Part shown: piece after piece, positions 37,973 to 45,049 of the stretch | How the letters are laid out: every line of letters begins with the position of its first letter | Position numbering within the stretch: position 1 is the first letter of the stretch | IMG/VR virus record: IMGVR_UViG_3300036770_007495 | Location: 1-64,000 of that record | Direction: 5' to 3' (one strand) | Length of the DNA stretch: 64,000 bases | DNA from: a virus | Translations under genes and position numbers: made by a program | The notes under the pieces: model-generated | Told to the model about the DNA's origin: nothing | The model's database searches: none | The model's input: the letters and a program-made list of their open reading frames with translations, nothing else

Positions 37973-38220
37973 ATGATGCAAAACACATTTACAAATTGTA
38001 TGCAGAGAATGCTGAACAAGCATCTCCCATTCAGCAAACTTATGACAAATTCATGGATTTGCACATGGATTTGATGAATGCACATGATGAAATGAAGCAA
38101 TTCATGGAGTCTGATGAATTCAAATTTGCCATCAACAATGATTGGATGGGCTTGGAAGATGAAGATGCTGAAATGATTCCAAGTGACTTTCAATCTTACA
38201 AACACAGTTTGTTTGGCTAA
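37969..38220 (+). CDS. small putative internal head protein
   Basis: 83 residues, M-N-D-A-K-H-I-Y-K-L-Y-A-E-N start (cut predicted after Glu13), acidic and Met-rich helical body. Coupled to the previous gene. Confidence 0.58.
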   Translation: MNDAKHIYKLYAENAEQASPIQQTYDKFMDLHMDLMNAHDEMKQFMESDEFKFAINNDWMGLEDEDAEMIPSDFQSYKHSLFG

Positions 38221-38224
38221 TTTC

Positions 38225-38683
38225 ATGGATTCCATTGACATCAACAACATTCAATGGTTGGTGGCAGAAAATGCCATCAAACAAAATGATGATGAGCAAG
38301 GTGTGGAACAACCTTCTCCCATTGCAGGTGCAAGAGCATAGAAAGATTCACAAGGGCGATACCATCGCATCGGAGGACCTGCTTTTGTTGCATCTGATGG
38401 TTCACAGCAGTGGATTGTTCATGGTGTGACGCACAGAGAAGATGGACCTGCTTTGATATATGATGATGGTTCAATATGGTACTTGAATGGACAACGCCAT
38501 CGCATCAATGGACCTGCTGTACAACAGAAAAATGGTGAACAACACTGGTACATCAAGGGCAATAGATACAGCAACATCAATGCATGGGCCAAGGCAGCAT
38601 TGGAATTTGAAGGCAAGGAACCTACTCATGAAATGATTGAGCAAAAGGTTCAGCAAGTGATGCAGCAAGATCTTTTTGATTAA
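38225..38683 (+). CDS. WY-x-NG/HRxxGPA repeat protein with in-frame amber codon
   Basis: The frame starts M-D-S-I-D-I-N-N-I-Q-W-L-V-A-E-N, meets TAG at 38339-38341 (codon 39), and continues open for 114 codons with Y-H-R-I-G-G-P-A, T-H-R-E-D-G-P-A-L and I-W-Y-L-N-G-Q-R-H, ending V-M-Q-Q-D-L-F-D. The part after the TAG matches the next gene along its whole length, so the amber codon interrupts a real protein. Readthrough, suppression or a recent nonsense mutation are possible; a GTG at 38426 could give a shorter product. Confidence 0.65.
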
Positions 38684-38686
38684 ATA
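38681..38686 (+). promoter_or_regulatory. late-type promoter
   Basis: TAAATA, 5 nt before the ATG at 38692, overlapping the stop of the previous gene. Confidence 0.5.
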
Positions 38687-38691
38687 CAAAG

Positions 38692-39144
38692 ATGAATGAT
38701 GATGTCAACATCTTTGAATTGTATAAAGAGAATACTTCAAAAACTGCTGATGGTGGCAAGGTTCGTGCCATAGTTGATGAACATGGCAATAAACGATGGT
38801 ATGATGAGTATAATAGAATACACCGCGAAGATGGACCTGCTGTGGAATATGCATGTGGCGAAAAATACTGGATGAAACATGGCAAACTGCATCGCATTGG
38901 TGCACCAGCCATTGAATATGCTGATGGCAGCACTGAGTGGTTTTATAATGGTAGAATACATCGTGTTGATGGACCTGCTGGTGAGTATAGTGATGGCAGC
39001 AAATCATGGTATGTTAGCGGTATAATTTATACAGACATCAACAAATGGGCTGCAGCAGCGTTAAAATATGAAGGCAAAGAGCCCACAAAAGAGATGATTG
39101 AGCAAAAGATTCAAAGTGTGATGCAACAAGATCTTTTCAGTTGA
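38692..39144 (+). CDS. WY-x-NG/HRxxGPA repeat protein, second copy
   Basis: 150 residues. N-terminus M-N-D-D-V-N-I-F-E-L-Y-K-E-N resembles the late-protein leader. The body has four repeats of about 20 residues of the form I-H-R-x-D-G-P-A-x-E-Y-x-D-G-S-x-x-W-Y, as found in many phage and giant-virus repeat proteins (MORN-like). Ends E-M-I-E-Q-K-I-Q-S-V-M-Q-Q-D-L-F. Likely a virion or surface-binding module. Confidence 0.7.
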   Translation: MNDDVNIFELYKENTSKTADGGKVRAIVDEHGNKRWYDEYNRIHREDGPAVEYACGEKYWMKHGKLHRIGAPAIEYADGSTEWFYNGRIHRVDGPAGEYSDGSKSWYVSGIIYTDINKWAAAALKYEGKEPTKEMIEQKIQSVMQQDLFS

Positions 39145-39178
39145 TTGTGTTGCAAAAGCATGCACATTGCATGCACAC

Positions 39179-39478
39179 ATGGATGCAAAAGATTTGATGC
39201 AACTGTCAACATTGTATGATGATGTGCACTTGCGAGAGCCTCAAGTGCATCGTGATGAAAATGGCAATGTAGTGCACAAATTGTGGGGCAAACGTCATTG
39301 CACCAATGGTGCTGCTGTGCAATGGAATGATGGTGCAAAAGAGTTCTGGGTTAATGGCCGTAGATTTCGTGATGTTGATGCATGGGCACGAGCAGCATTG
39401 GCATGGGAATTCAAATGCATAAATCAAGAGAGCATCAATGAAAAGATTCAATGTGCGATGCAATGTGATCTGTTTTGA
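39179..39478 (+). CDS. WY-x-NG/HRxxGPA repeat protein, third short copy
   Basis: 99 residues, with G-K-R-H-C-T-N-G-A-A-V-Q-W-N-D-G-A-K-E-F-W-V-N-G-R split by one repeat and ending C-A-M-Q-C-D-L-F, matching the C-termini of the two genes before it. It has fewer repeats and a different N-terminus. Confidence 0.62.
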   Translation: MDAKDLMQLSTLYDDVHLREPQVHRDENGNVVHKLWGKRHCTNGAAVQWNDGAKEFWVNGRRFRDVDAWARAALAWEFKCINQESINEKIQCAMQCDLF

Positions 39479-40014
39479 TGATGCACAATGATGTGGTGGA
39501 GATGTAGGATGAAAATGATGTAAAAACATGTGAAAATCATGAAAAAGCAGCAGAATATGCATTGGCAAGCAAGTGCTGATTGTTGATGAATGTGCATGCA
39601 TAATGCATTGAGAATCAATGAAGTATGTTATGCATTGAATGTGAACGAGTTACATTGAAATGTTGAAATGTACGCCTCAATGGGGGTGCGAGTGTAGAAG
39701 GGGTTGGCAATGTGGGTATGAGGGTGAATGAAGGTGAATGGTTTGGAAATGAGTTGTGTGTTGCGCGCTCCTTACTCGGCACTTGCTGCCTTTGCGCACA
39801 CAATTTAGACATCGCTTACTTCAGTGCGAACATCAGATCACCACATCGAGAATATCCCCTTGTGGATCTGAGATGCGCACATCAAAACGAGAAGCGCATT
39901 TGCTCAATGCATGTCCCCGCGCCGCCATGCATGCGTTTCCAATGCCATTCAACAATTTTAAAAAACATTCATTTTGTGCATTGCAATACACGTTGTAGAG
40001 TCCACATTGCATAT
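39479..40014. other. 536-bp intergenic region
   Basis: I see no convincing gene. The left half is rich in ATG, TGA and TGCAT words; the right half is more GC-balanced. Open frames here have untypical codon use. It may hold regulatory sequence before the gene at 40015. Confidence 0.5.
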
Positions 40015-40239
40015 ATGACAAAAAACAAACGACTCAATATCAATCGCAACTGGTACTCCAACAAGAATGTGCGCCCCAAGCTGTTCAATGTGACGCTGGC
40101 TCGCGATTCTGATGGCACTTACCGCATTGTGGAAGGTGTGGTGGAAGCAGTGGTGAACCAGCATGAAGCTCGCATTCAGCGCGTGGATGCTCGTGACCTT
40201 GCTCGCGATCTCAATCGCGGCCGAGTCAAGGCTCTGTAA
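40015..40239 (+). CDS. small basic protein
   Basis: 74 residues, Arg/Asn/Lys-rich at the start (T-K-N-K-R-L-N-I-N-R-N-W-Y) and R-D-L-A-R-D-L-N-R-G-R near the end. Probably nucleic-acid binding. Ends before a strong terminator. Confidence 0.62.
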   Translation: MTKNKRLNINRNWYSNKNVRPKLFNVTLARDSDGTYRIVEGVVEAVVNQHEARIQRVDARDLARDLNRGRVKAL

Positions 40240-40275
40240 TGCACAAGCACAGAGCATAAAGACTGAGCATACAGT

Positions 40276-40322
40276 GAACGGAACTCATGGCTAATGTGCT
40301 GTGAGTTCCGTTCTCATTTTTA
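40276..40322 (+). terminator. rho-independent terminator
   Basis: GAACGGAACTCA pairs with TGAGTTCCGTTC around a short loop, followed by TCATTTTTAT. The symmetry may let it stop transcription from both sides. Confidence 0.8.
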
Positions 40323-40486
40323 TAGCATTTATAAGATAAAATGGCGCTTTTTGCAATCAACTGTATAATTGTGAGAGTGCTAGCGCGGCACGGGTTCACT
40401 TAGAATTTGTCGGCTGCTGAAGCATTGCTCCTATTTGGATGCTCCCATCGATGCATGCACATTACCCCTCTTTTGCATTTGTGCCA

Positions 40487-40921
40487 CTATTCTTTGAGAC
40501 GTTGGTACCAATAAACTTTGGCATTGCGCCACATGTTGCAAAAGGGAATGCGGGTTCCGTGATTGTTGACATCATACAGTCGGCCATTGCAAATGATGAT
40601 GATGTGTTGCGGCACCATCACAATGGCCCATTCATTGCGCTTCAATCGATGGCTCAATTCAAGCACCGTTGTTTTGCGTTGAGGATAGATGCAGCGAGTT
40701 TTGCACAGCCATTTGCGCAGTTCAAATCGAATCTCACTATCCCACATCATTTGAGTCTCACGCTGGGCGCGGCATGGTTTCCATTTGTTGACTTCAATGC
40801 GACGGCGCATCACACGCAAAGTGATTTGTTCATCTGGCTCACCGGTGAGCATGCTGATGACGCGGCTGGCACAGCTATACATGTGAAAAGGGGCTTGGCA
40901 GGTGGTGAGATGCAGTTTCAT
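40487..40921 (-). CDS. isolated minus-strand gene, unknown protein
   Basis: 144 residues, Arg/Trp/Cys-rich, ending with V-M-V-P-Q-H-I-I-I-I-C-N-G-R-L-Y-D-V-N-N-H-G, which resembles small phage proteins with a G/Q-H-x-x-x-V-x-x-G strand pattern. A canonical early promoter on the minus strand lies 9 nt upstream, which supports this frame over the long plus-strand frame. It is the only minus-strand gene between 7.5 and 51 kb. Confidence 0.65.
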   Translation of the reverse strand: MKLHLTTCQAPFHMYSCASRVISMLTGEPDEQITLRVMRRRIEVNKWKPCRAQRETQMMWDSEIRFELRKWLCKTRCIYPQRKTTVLELSHRLKRNEWAIVMVPQHIIIICNGRLYDVNNHGTRIPFCNMWRNAKVYWYQRLKE

Positions 40922-40930
40922 TGCAACGCC

Positions 40931-40958
40931 ATTATAATGATCAATGCAAATGCATCAA
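40931..40958 (-). promoter_or_regulatory. early-type promoter, minus strand
   Basis: TTGATG, 16-nt spacer, TATAAT on the minus strand, 9 nt before the ATG at 40921. Confidence 0.65.
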
Positions 40959-41118
40959 CTAAAATGTGCACAAATGCATCTTGGTTCCCTTTGAAACAAA
41001 AAATTCAAAAAAAGCATGGTGCAGAGTTGCACTAATTCAAAATGCATATACAATGAGGGTGTAAGGCAATTACGCCTTGTTAATCAAACTCAACAAACAC
41101 ACAAAAAGGACCAAACAT

Positions 41119-41529
41119 ATGCCCAACGAAAAGAATACCAAGTTCACCGCCGCCATGACCTTCAACACCGACAAGGTGGTGATTCAGGACCTGCGCGACA
41201 AGTGCAACCTCGGCGAGAAGGAGATGATGCGCGTCATCCTCAGCGTCGTCAACAACCATGAAGCGGAACTCATCGAGGCCGCCGCCAAGTTCATCGCTGA
41301 TGAGAAGGCTGGCATCGAGGCCGCCAAGCAGGCCAAGAAGGCGGAACGCGAGGCTGAGAAGCTCGAAGCCAAGCAGAAGCGCGAGGCTGAGCGTCTGGCC
41401 AAGAAGGCAGAACGCGAGCAGGAGAAGGCGCAGAAGGCTGCTGCCAAGGCCGCTGCCAAGGCGGAGAAGGAAGCTGCCAAGGCTGCGGAACTGGCTGCCA
41501 AGGCCAATGCTGAACCGGTGGAAGCCTAA
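41119..41529 (+). CDS. Ala/Lys/Glu-rich helical protein
   Basis: 136 residues. Residues 1-55 form a small domain (F-N-T-D-K-V-V-I-Q-D-L-R-D-K-C); the rest is a continuous A-K-A-E-x-E-A helix, alternating charge, probably a coiled coil or single alpha-helix, histone-H1-like in composition. The gene is clearly more GC-rich than its surroundings and is followed by a strong terminator, which suggests high expression. Confidence 0.72.
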   Translation: MPNEKNTKFTAAMTFNTDKVVIQDLRDKCNLGEKEMMRVILSVVNNHEAELIEAAAKFIADEKAGIEAAKQAKKAEREAEKLEAKQKREAERLAKKAEREQEKAQKAAAKAAAKAEKEAAKAAELAAKANAEPVEA

Positions 41530-41552
41530 TCCACAACCAACACCAACCATTG

Positions 41553-41583
41553 AAGGCTCCAAGGCAACTTGGAGCTTTCTTTG
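41553..41583 (+). terminator. rho-independent terminator
   Basis: GGCTCCAAG-GCAA-CTTGGAGC followed by TTTCTTT, directly after the Ala/Lys/Glu-rich gene. Confidence 0.85.
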
Positions 41584-41592
41584 TGTTTCTAT

Positions 41593-41621
41593 TTGCATTC
41601 AAGTGCTTTTGCATGTATATT
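41593..41621 (+). promoter_or_regulatory. early-type promoter
   Basis: TTGCAT, 17-nt spacer, TATATT, 5 nt to the ATG at 41627. Confidence 0.58.
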
Positions 41622-41626
41622 GTGTT

Positions 41627-42109
41627 ATGAATAAACCACTTAAGACGGCTTCTTTGGCTCAAGCACTTGAAGCTTATGCATCTGGAACCTTTGTTTACAA
41701 CAATCCATGCAGCATCTGCGGCAAGCAATGTTCCACACCCACCATGGAAATTTGGCTGCGACGCATTCGCGAGTTTCATGGCATTGAGCAAATGTATCGT
41801 GAATACAAATGTCGCAACTGCCGCAAAACGGAACCTTTGAACATCAAAGCTGCAGAGCCCATGCACAATGTTGCAGTGGAACCTCTCAAGGATGCTTGTG
41901 TGCCGGTGTTGCAGATGCAGGCCAAAAAGAAGCCACAACAGCCAACACCAGTGCATCAGGAACCGCCGCAACCCATTAAACGCACTCCTCGCCCCGGTGA
42001 TGCAGTCAAGCACCCCCCTGGTTGTGTGGGCATTTCCGTTTGGGAAACCAACATCAATGGTGAATTGGAATATCGTGGCACTCAATGGACAAAAATTTTG
42101 AAAGATTGA
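41627..42109 (+). CDS. hypothetical protein with N-terminal zinc finger
   Basis: 160 residues; C-S-I-C-G-K-Q-C and C-R-N-C-R-K form a zinc-binding pair, followed by a Pro/Gln/Lys-rich linker (P-Q-Q-P-T-P-V-H-Q-E-P-P-Q-P) and a short C-terminal domain. Probably nucleic-acid binding. Confidence 0.65.
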   Translation: MNKPLKTASLAQALEAYASGTFVYNNPCSICGKQCSTPTMEIWLRRIREFHGIEQMYREYKCRNCRKTEPLNIKAAEPMHNVAVEPLKDACVPVLQMQAKKKPQQPTPVHQEPPQPIKRTPRPGDAVKHPPGCVGISVWETNINGELEYRGTQWTKILKD

Positions 42110-42110
42110 G

Positions 42111-42139
42111 TTGCACAAAACACAAAAAGCATCCATGAT
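42111..42139 (+). promoter_or_regulatory. early-type promoter
   Basis: TTGCAC, 17-nt spacer, CATGAT, 6 nt to the ATG at 42146. Confidence 0.52.
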
Positions 42140-42145
42140 ACACAC

Positions 42146-42463
42146 ATGAACGTCCAAGACATCATCACCGAAATTGAGGCTGGCCATCACGATTCCCACC
42201 TCAATGACATGCTGCAGTGCATCACTCAGCGCATGCGCAACAAAAATCGTGAAGCTCAAATGCCACGCACTGGCATGAACTTCAATGTTGGAACGCCTGT
42301 GCGCTTCAACAACATGGCCAGCACCAGCTACATTCGTGGCCAGCGCGGCATCATTGTGGAAAAGCGTCGCAGTCGTGTGACTGTGCAGATGGATGCTGGT
42401 CCCATGGGTCGCTTCCAGACTGGCCGCATCACCTGCCCCACCAGCATCCTGGAAATCATCTAA
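42146..42463 (+). CDS. conserved small protein with KOW/SH3-like C-terminus
   Basis: 105 residues: helical N-terminus (M-N-V-Q-D-I-I-T-E-I-E-A-G), then F-N-V-G-T-P-V-R-F-N, R-G-Q-R-G-I-I-V-E-K-R-R-S-R-V-T-V, a beta-barrel pattern like KOW domains that bind RNA or protein. Confidence 0.65.
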   Translation: MNVQDIITEIEAGHHDSHLNDMLQCITQRMRNKNREAQMPRTGMNFNVGTPVRFNNMASTSYIRGQRGIIVEKRRSRVTVQMDAGPMGRFQTGRITCPTSILEII

Positions 42464-42479
42464 CTGATTACACCGCTAC

Positions 42480-42504
42480 AGCAGGTGGCCCTGCAACCTT
42501 TTTA
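42480..42504 (+). terminator. short terminator hairpin running into a promoter
   Basis: GCAGG-TGGC-CCTGC followed by AACCTTTTT; the T-run is contiguous with AGTTGAAC, the next -35 box. Confidence 0.6.
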
Positions 42505-42505
42505 G

Positions 42506-42533
42506 TTGAACTCTTTGCAAAAACATCTAATAT
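42506..42533 (+). promoter_or_regulatory. early-type promoter
   Basis: TTGAAC, 16-nt spacer, TAATAT, 7 nt to the ATG at 42541. Confidence 0.58.
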
Positions 42534-42540
42534 GATGACA

Positions 42541-42723
42541 ATGAATCAATTCTTTGCCACAATGAAAGCAGGCTTCTATGATCTGCTCATGAAGCCCAGA
42601 ACAGCACAACAAGACAATGATCGTGCAGTTTCTCCAGCAACAACTCGTGCTCTGCGCGCCGTGGCCTACCATCGGTGCAATGGCTACAACCCTGTGGTAA
42701 CTTATCAACGTCGCTTTGGATGA
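42541..42723 (+). CDS. small hypothetical protein
   Basis: 60 residues, M-N-Q-F-F-A-T-M-K-A-G-F start and a basic C-terminus (Y-H-R-C-N-G-Y-N-P-V-V-T-Y-Q-R-R). Two ATGs 6-9 nt upstream lie inside the -10 region, so 42541 is preferred. TGGATGA overlap with the next gene. Confidence 0.58.
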   Translation: MNQFFATMKAGFYDLLMKPRTAQQDNDRAVSPATTRALRAVAYHRCNGYNPVVTYQRRFG

Positions 42724-42884
42724 ACAAGTGGTGGCGCATTTGGTGCCGCACCATGGGGCACAAAATATCTGATGACAATGCAGAAGCTGATGCTGCAGCC
42801 ATCATCAGAACCATTTTTTGGGTGGTGAACCTAATCACGTGCTTGTTCATCATTGCTGGCATCATTCGACACTGGAACGACTAA
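42720..42884 (+). CDS. small single-pass membrane protein
   Basis: 54 residues, Trp-rich basic N-terminus (N-K-W-W-R-I-W-C-R) and a C-terminal TM segment (F-W-V-V-N-L-I-T-C-L-F-I-I-A-G). Coupled to the gene before. Confidence 0.56.
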   Translation: MNKWWRIWCRTMGHKISDDNAEADAAAIIRTIFWVVNLITCLFIIAGIIRHWND

Positions 42885-42892
42885 ACAATTTT

Positions 42893-42996
42893 GAGTGCAT
42901 GGTGAAATGGTAAACACAGCCGTTGGCGAGGAGGTCGCCATTACGCGGGGCCGCTGATTTAATCACAGCTTGTGGGTTCAAATCCTGCTGCACTCA
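42893..42996 (+). tRNA. expanded tRNA-Leu-like gene
   Basis: Acceptor GAGTGCA/TGCACTC, Leu/Ser-type D-arm GTG-AAATGGTAAA-CAC and T-arm GTGGG-TTCAAAT-CCTGC are clear; CCA is not encoded. The central 50 nt do not fold as a normal anticodon plus variable arm: a TGGCG/CGCCA hairpin comes first, and GCTG-ATTTAATCA-CAGC, which contains the triplet TAA after a T, sits where the variable arm should be. Either a rearranged tRNA-Leu(TAA) or a related RNA. Confidence 0.5.
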
Positions 42997-43014
42997 ATCA
43001 CCTTTCTTTTAATC

Positions 43015-43212
43015 ATGAACATCTCATTCGAACAGTTTATGCGCATGTGGGACAAACACTGCGAGCGTGTGTTTGGCATTGACGCTAGTTCCTTGCCAGA
43101 CATTTTGTGCATTGATGACTATTGGTATGAAGACATGAGCCAGCAAGAGGCAAAAGATGCTTTGTTGGACATGGAACAGGAACTGCGTGAGGAGTTGCAT
43201 TTTGATGCATAA
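43015..43212 (+). CDS. small acidic protein
   Basis: 65 residues, N-I-S-F-E-Q-F-M-R-M-W-D-K-H-C start, acidic C-terminus (M-E-Q-E-L-R-E-E-L). Follows the tRNA-like gene. Confidence 0.58.
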   Translation: MNISFEQFMRMWDKHCERVFGIDASSLPDILCIDDYWYEDMSQQEAKDALLDMEQELREELHFDA

Positions 43213-43217
43213 AGTTG

Positions 43218-43246
43218 TTGCACCATCACCAAAATGCGCCTATAAT
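43218..43246 (+). promoter_or_regulatory. early-type promoter
   Basis: TTGCAC, 17-nt spacer, TATAAT, 8 nt to the ATG at 43255. Confidence 0.62.
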
Positions 43247-43254
43247 GACGTCCT

Positions 43255-43677
43255 ATGAGCAACCTGCTTAAATCAACCAATCGCGGCATCATTGCCCGCG
43301 GCCACAAGTCCCGCAACATCGGCCTTCGCGCCCAACTGCTTCATCTCAAAGTGGGTGAAGTGTTGGTGTCTCGCGACAAAGATGCCAAAGGGCTGGCCAA
43401 TTCATTGAGCCGAACCACCAAGCGCACCTCTGGCACCCGCTTTGCTGTGAGTGACTTGGGCAATGGCGAAGTGGAAATCCAACTCGTTCGCCACATTGAA
43501 CGCAAGCGCATGACGCAGATGACGTTGCCCATGCCTGAGGTCAAAGTGGAAATCCTGCCCCCACCTGCGGCTCCTGTGAGCATCAAGCTCGATGACTCTG
43601 ATGTTGTTGAGCTCAATGCTCTGCGCGAGCTGTTCAACGGGTTCATGCAGCGCCTGGAAATGAAGAACGGCAAGTAA
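43255..43677 (+). CDS. hypothetical basic protein
   Basis: 140 residues; basic N-terminal half (R-G-H-K-S-R-N-I-G-L-R, S-R-T-T-K-R-T-S-G-T-R) with a strand pattern, a Pro-rich hinge (L-P-P-P-A-A-P) and a C-terminal helix. May bind nucleic acid. GC-rich; followed by a strong terminator. Confidence 0.66.
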   Translation: MSNLLKSTNRGIIARGHKSRNIGLRAQLLHLKVGEVLVSRDKDAKGLANSLSRTTKRTSGTRFAVSDLGNGEVEIQLVRHIERKRMTQMTLPMPEVKVEILPPPAAPVSIKLDDSDVVELNALRELFNGFMQRLEMKNGK

Positions 43678-43696
43678 CATCTCCTGCATGCCATTG

Positions 43697-43731
43697 GCGG
43701 TGCCATTCTTTTGAGTGGCACCGCTTTTTTT
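43697..43731 (+). terminator. rho-independent terminator
   Basis: GCGGTGCCA pairs with TGGCACCGC, followed by TTTTTTT. Confidence 0.9.
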
Positions 43732-43732
43732 G

Positions 43733-43760
43733 TTGCTTTGATCGCAAATGCTGCCATAAT
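43733..43760 (+). promoter_or_regulatory. early-type promoter
   Basis: TTGCTT directly after the terminator T-run, 16-nt spacer, CATAAT, 5 nt to the ATG at 43766. Confidence 0.52.
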
Positions 43761-43765
43761 GCAAT

Positions 43766-44074
43766 ATGGACAAACAACAAATCAAAGCACTGCTTAGCAT
43801 CAAAAGCATTGATGACATCAAATCGCTCGACATCACCCATGAGTATACAGATGATCATCAGCCGTGTGCGGAAGTGCAAATCAATGGCATCGCCGTTGAA
43901 TTCCTTTGGTATGATGATTTGGGCTTTCTGCAGTATTACGATGAATCGCCCAAAGCTGCTGCAAAGCTTCTGCAGAGCATCAAATTCGTTGCTTTTGCAG
44001 CTTTGGAAGAGTTGAGCGATGAATGGGATGAAGAAATGAAGCAGATGCATTCGGAACTCAGCAAAGAGTTTTAA
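43766..44074 (+). CDS. hypothetical protein, paralogue of 45507
   Basis: 102 residues: I-K-S-I-D-D-I-K-S-L-D-I, E-Y-T-D-D-H-Q-P-C-A-E-V, W-Y-D-D-L-G-F-L-Q-Y-Y-D-E-S-P-K and H-S-E-L-S-K-E-F at the end. The same motifs in the same order are in the gene at 45507-45932. Acidic, soluble, function unknown. Confidence 0.7.
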   Translation: MDKQQIKALLSIKSIDDIKSLDITHEYTDDHQPCAEVQINGIAVEFLWYDDLGFLQYYDESPKAAAKLLQSIKFVAFAALEELSDEWDEEMKQMHSELSKEF

Positions 44075-44091
44075 TCGCACAACAATGCATG

Positions 44092-44119
44092 GGGGCAGCA
44101 GAAATGCTGCCCTTTTTTT
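44092..44119 (+). terminator. rho-independent terminator
   Basis: GGGCAGCA-GAAA-TGCTGCCC followed by TTTTTTT. Confidence 0.92.
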
Positions 44120-44204
44120 GTGCACATGTGGAACCAAATGCCGAAGCATATATGCAAAAATAGACTATAGACTGAGATAGACCGAGGTAGACTGACAAGT
44201 GCAT

Positions 44205-44441
44205 GGTTCCAATTCTAATGGAACCCATTGATAGTCAATGCATTATGCACATTACAAAATAAAGATCTATATACAGACCTCTCGTGTACCCAGGTGACAC
44301 GAGCCGGCATCGGTTCCTAATGCAGATGGAACCGTTGAGACTCAATGACTTATGTCAAAATGTACACTAAAAGATGTCTATTAGATGTCTTGTGTCACCT
44401 GGGTACACGAGCCGGTATCGGTTCCTAGTGCAGTTGGAACC
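44205..44441 (+). repeat. three GGTTCC/GGAACC hairpins and a flipped inverted repeat
   Basis: Hairpins GGTTCC-N8/10-GGAACC occur at 44205-44225, 44312-44333 and 44420-44441. Between them, a near-duplicate unit (44282-44310 and 44390-44418) has stems TCGTGT/ACACGA followed by GCCGG-ATCGG; its 9-nt loop is ACCCAGGTG in the first copy and the reverse complement CACCTGGGT in the second. The rest of the 44120-44520 gap has no gene. Possibly RNA hairpins or protein-binding sites. Confidence 0.6.
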
Positions 44442-44524
44442 ATGGTGATGAGATCATCGTGTGGTGATCATGAATGCATCATCTTGAGTTCCCCTTGTTG
44501 ATTTGAGAAGTTTGCAAAGAGATG

Positions 44525-44552
44525 TTGATGTTGCGCGCGGAGCATGTATTGT
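44525..44552 (+). promoter_or_regulatory. early-type promoter
   Basis: TTGATG, 16-nt spacer, TATTGT, 6 nt to the ATG at 44559. Confidence 0.55.
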
Positions 44553-44558
44553 ATCAAC

Positions 44559-44750
44559 ATGGATAAGATCAAACTCGCCGCTGCTCTCTTGAAGTTCTTT
44601 GCAACGCAAGAGTGTGAGGAACTCTCCGACTTGGTTGGCTACTGCAATGCCAATTTTGATCCTGCAAGTCTCGATTACAAGGAACAGATGCAGGACCTGC
44701 AGCATCGGTTTGAGTTTGTGGCACAAGACATCATCAAAGAAATCTCATGA
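44559..44750 (+). CDS. small helical protein
   Basis: 63 residues, M-D-K-I-K-L-A-A-A-L-L-K-F-F-A start, all helical. The promoter supports this start. ATGA overlap with the next gene. Confidence 0.6.
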   Translation: MDKIKLAAALLKFFATQECEELSDLVGYCNANFDPASLDYKEQMQDLQHRFEFVAQDIIKEIS

Positions 44751-45022
44751 GCGCTCCCATCATCAAGATCCCTGTGCATGGAATGCACATTCACGAGTTG
44801 CTGCAGCGGCTTGGCGACCCTGCAGAGGGGTTCAAGTTTACGCTCAAGATCAAACGCAACAAGCGCTACAAGCTGCGTTCGTTCCGCATGCTGTCGACGT
44901 CGCAGCGGCATTGCGAATGCTGCGGCAATTATGTGATGACCGGCTTCAGGAACTCTCGTCGAAGCTTTCACTTTGATACACATTTTGGCATTGGCTACGT
45001 GAACCCACAAAGCATTTGCTAA
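44747..45022 (+). CDS. small basic protein with Cys cluster
   Basis: 91 residues, basic (K-I-K-R-N-K-R-Y-K-L-R-S-F-R), with H-C-E-C-C-G, a likely zinc site. Probably nucleic-acid binding. Confidence 0.6.
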   Translation: MSAPIIKIPVHGMHIHELLQRLGDPAEGFKFTLKIKRNKRYKLRSFRMLSTSQRHCECCGNYVMTGFRNSRRSFHFDTHFGIGYVNPQSIC

Positions 45023-45043
45023 TTTGCAGGAACCTGTTACATT
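45016..45043 (+). promoter_or_regulatory. early-type promoter
   Basis: TTGCTA, 16-nt spacer with AGGAAC, TACATT, 6 nt to the ATG at 45050. Confidence 0.55.
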
Positions 45044-45049
45044 GATGCT

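Noticed and set aside
39712-40014. N-terminal extension of the gene at 40015
   Set aside because: The extra residues are Cys/His/Arg-rich with untypical codons and look like translated intergenic DNA.
40439-41035. 198-codon plus-strand frame
   Set aside because: The minus-strand frame at 40487-40921 has a well-placed early promoter and more protein-like composition.
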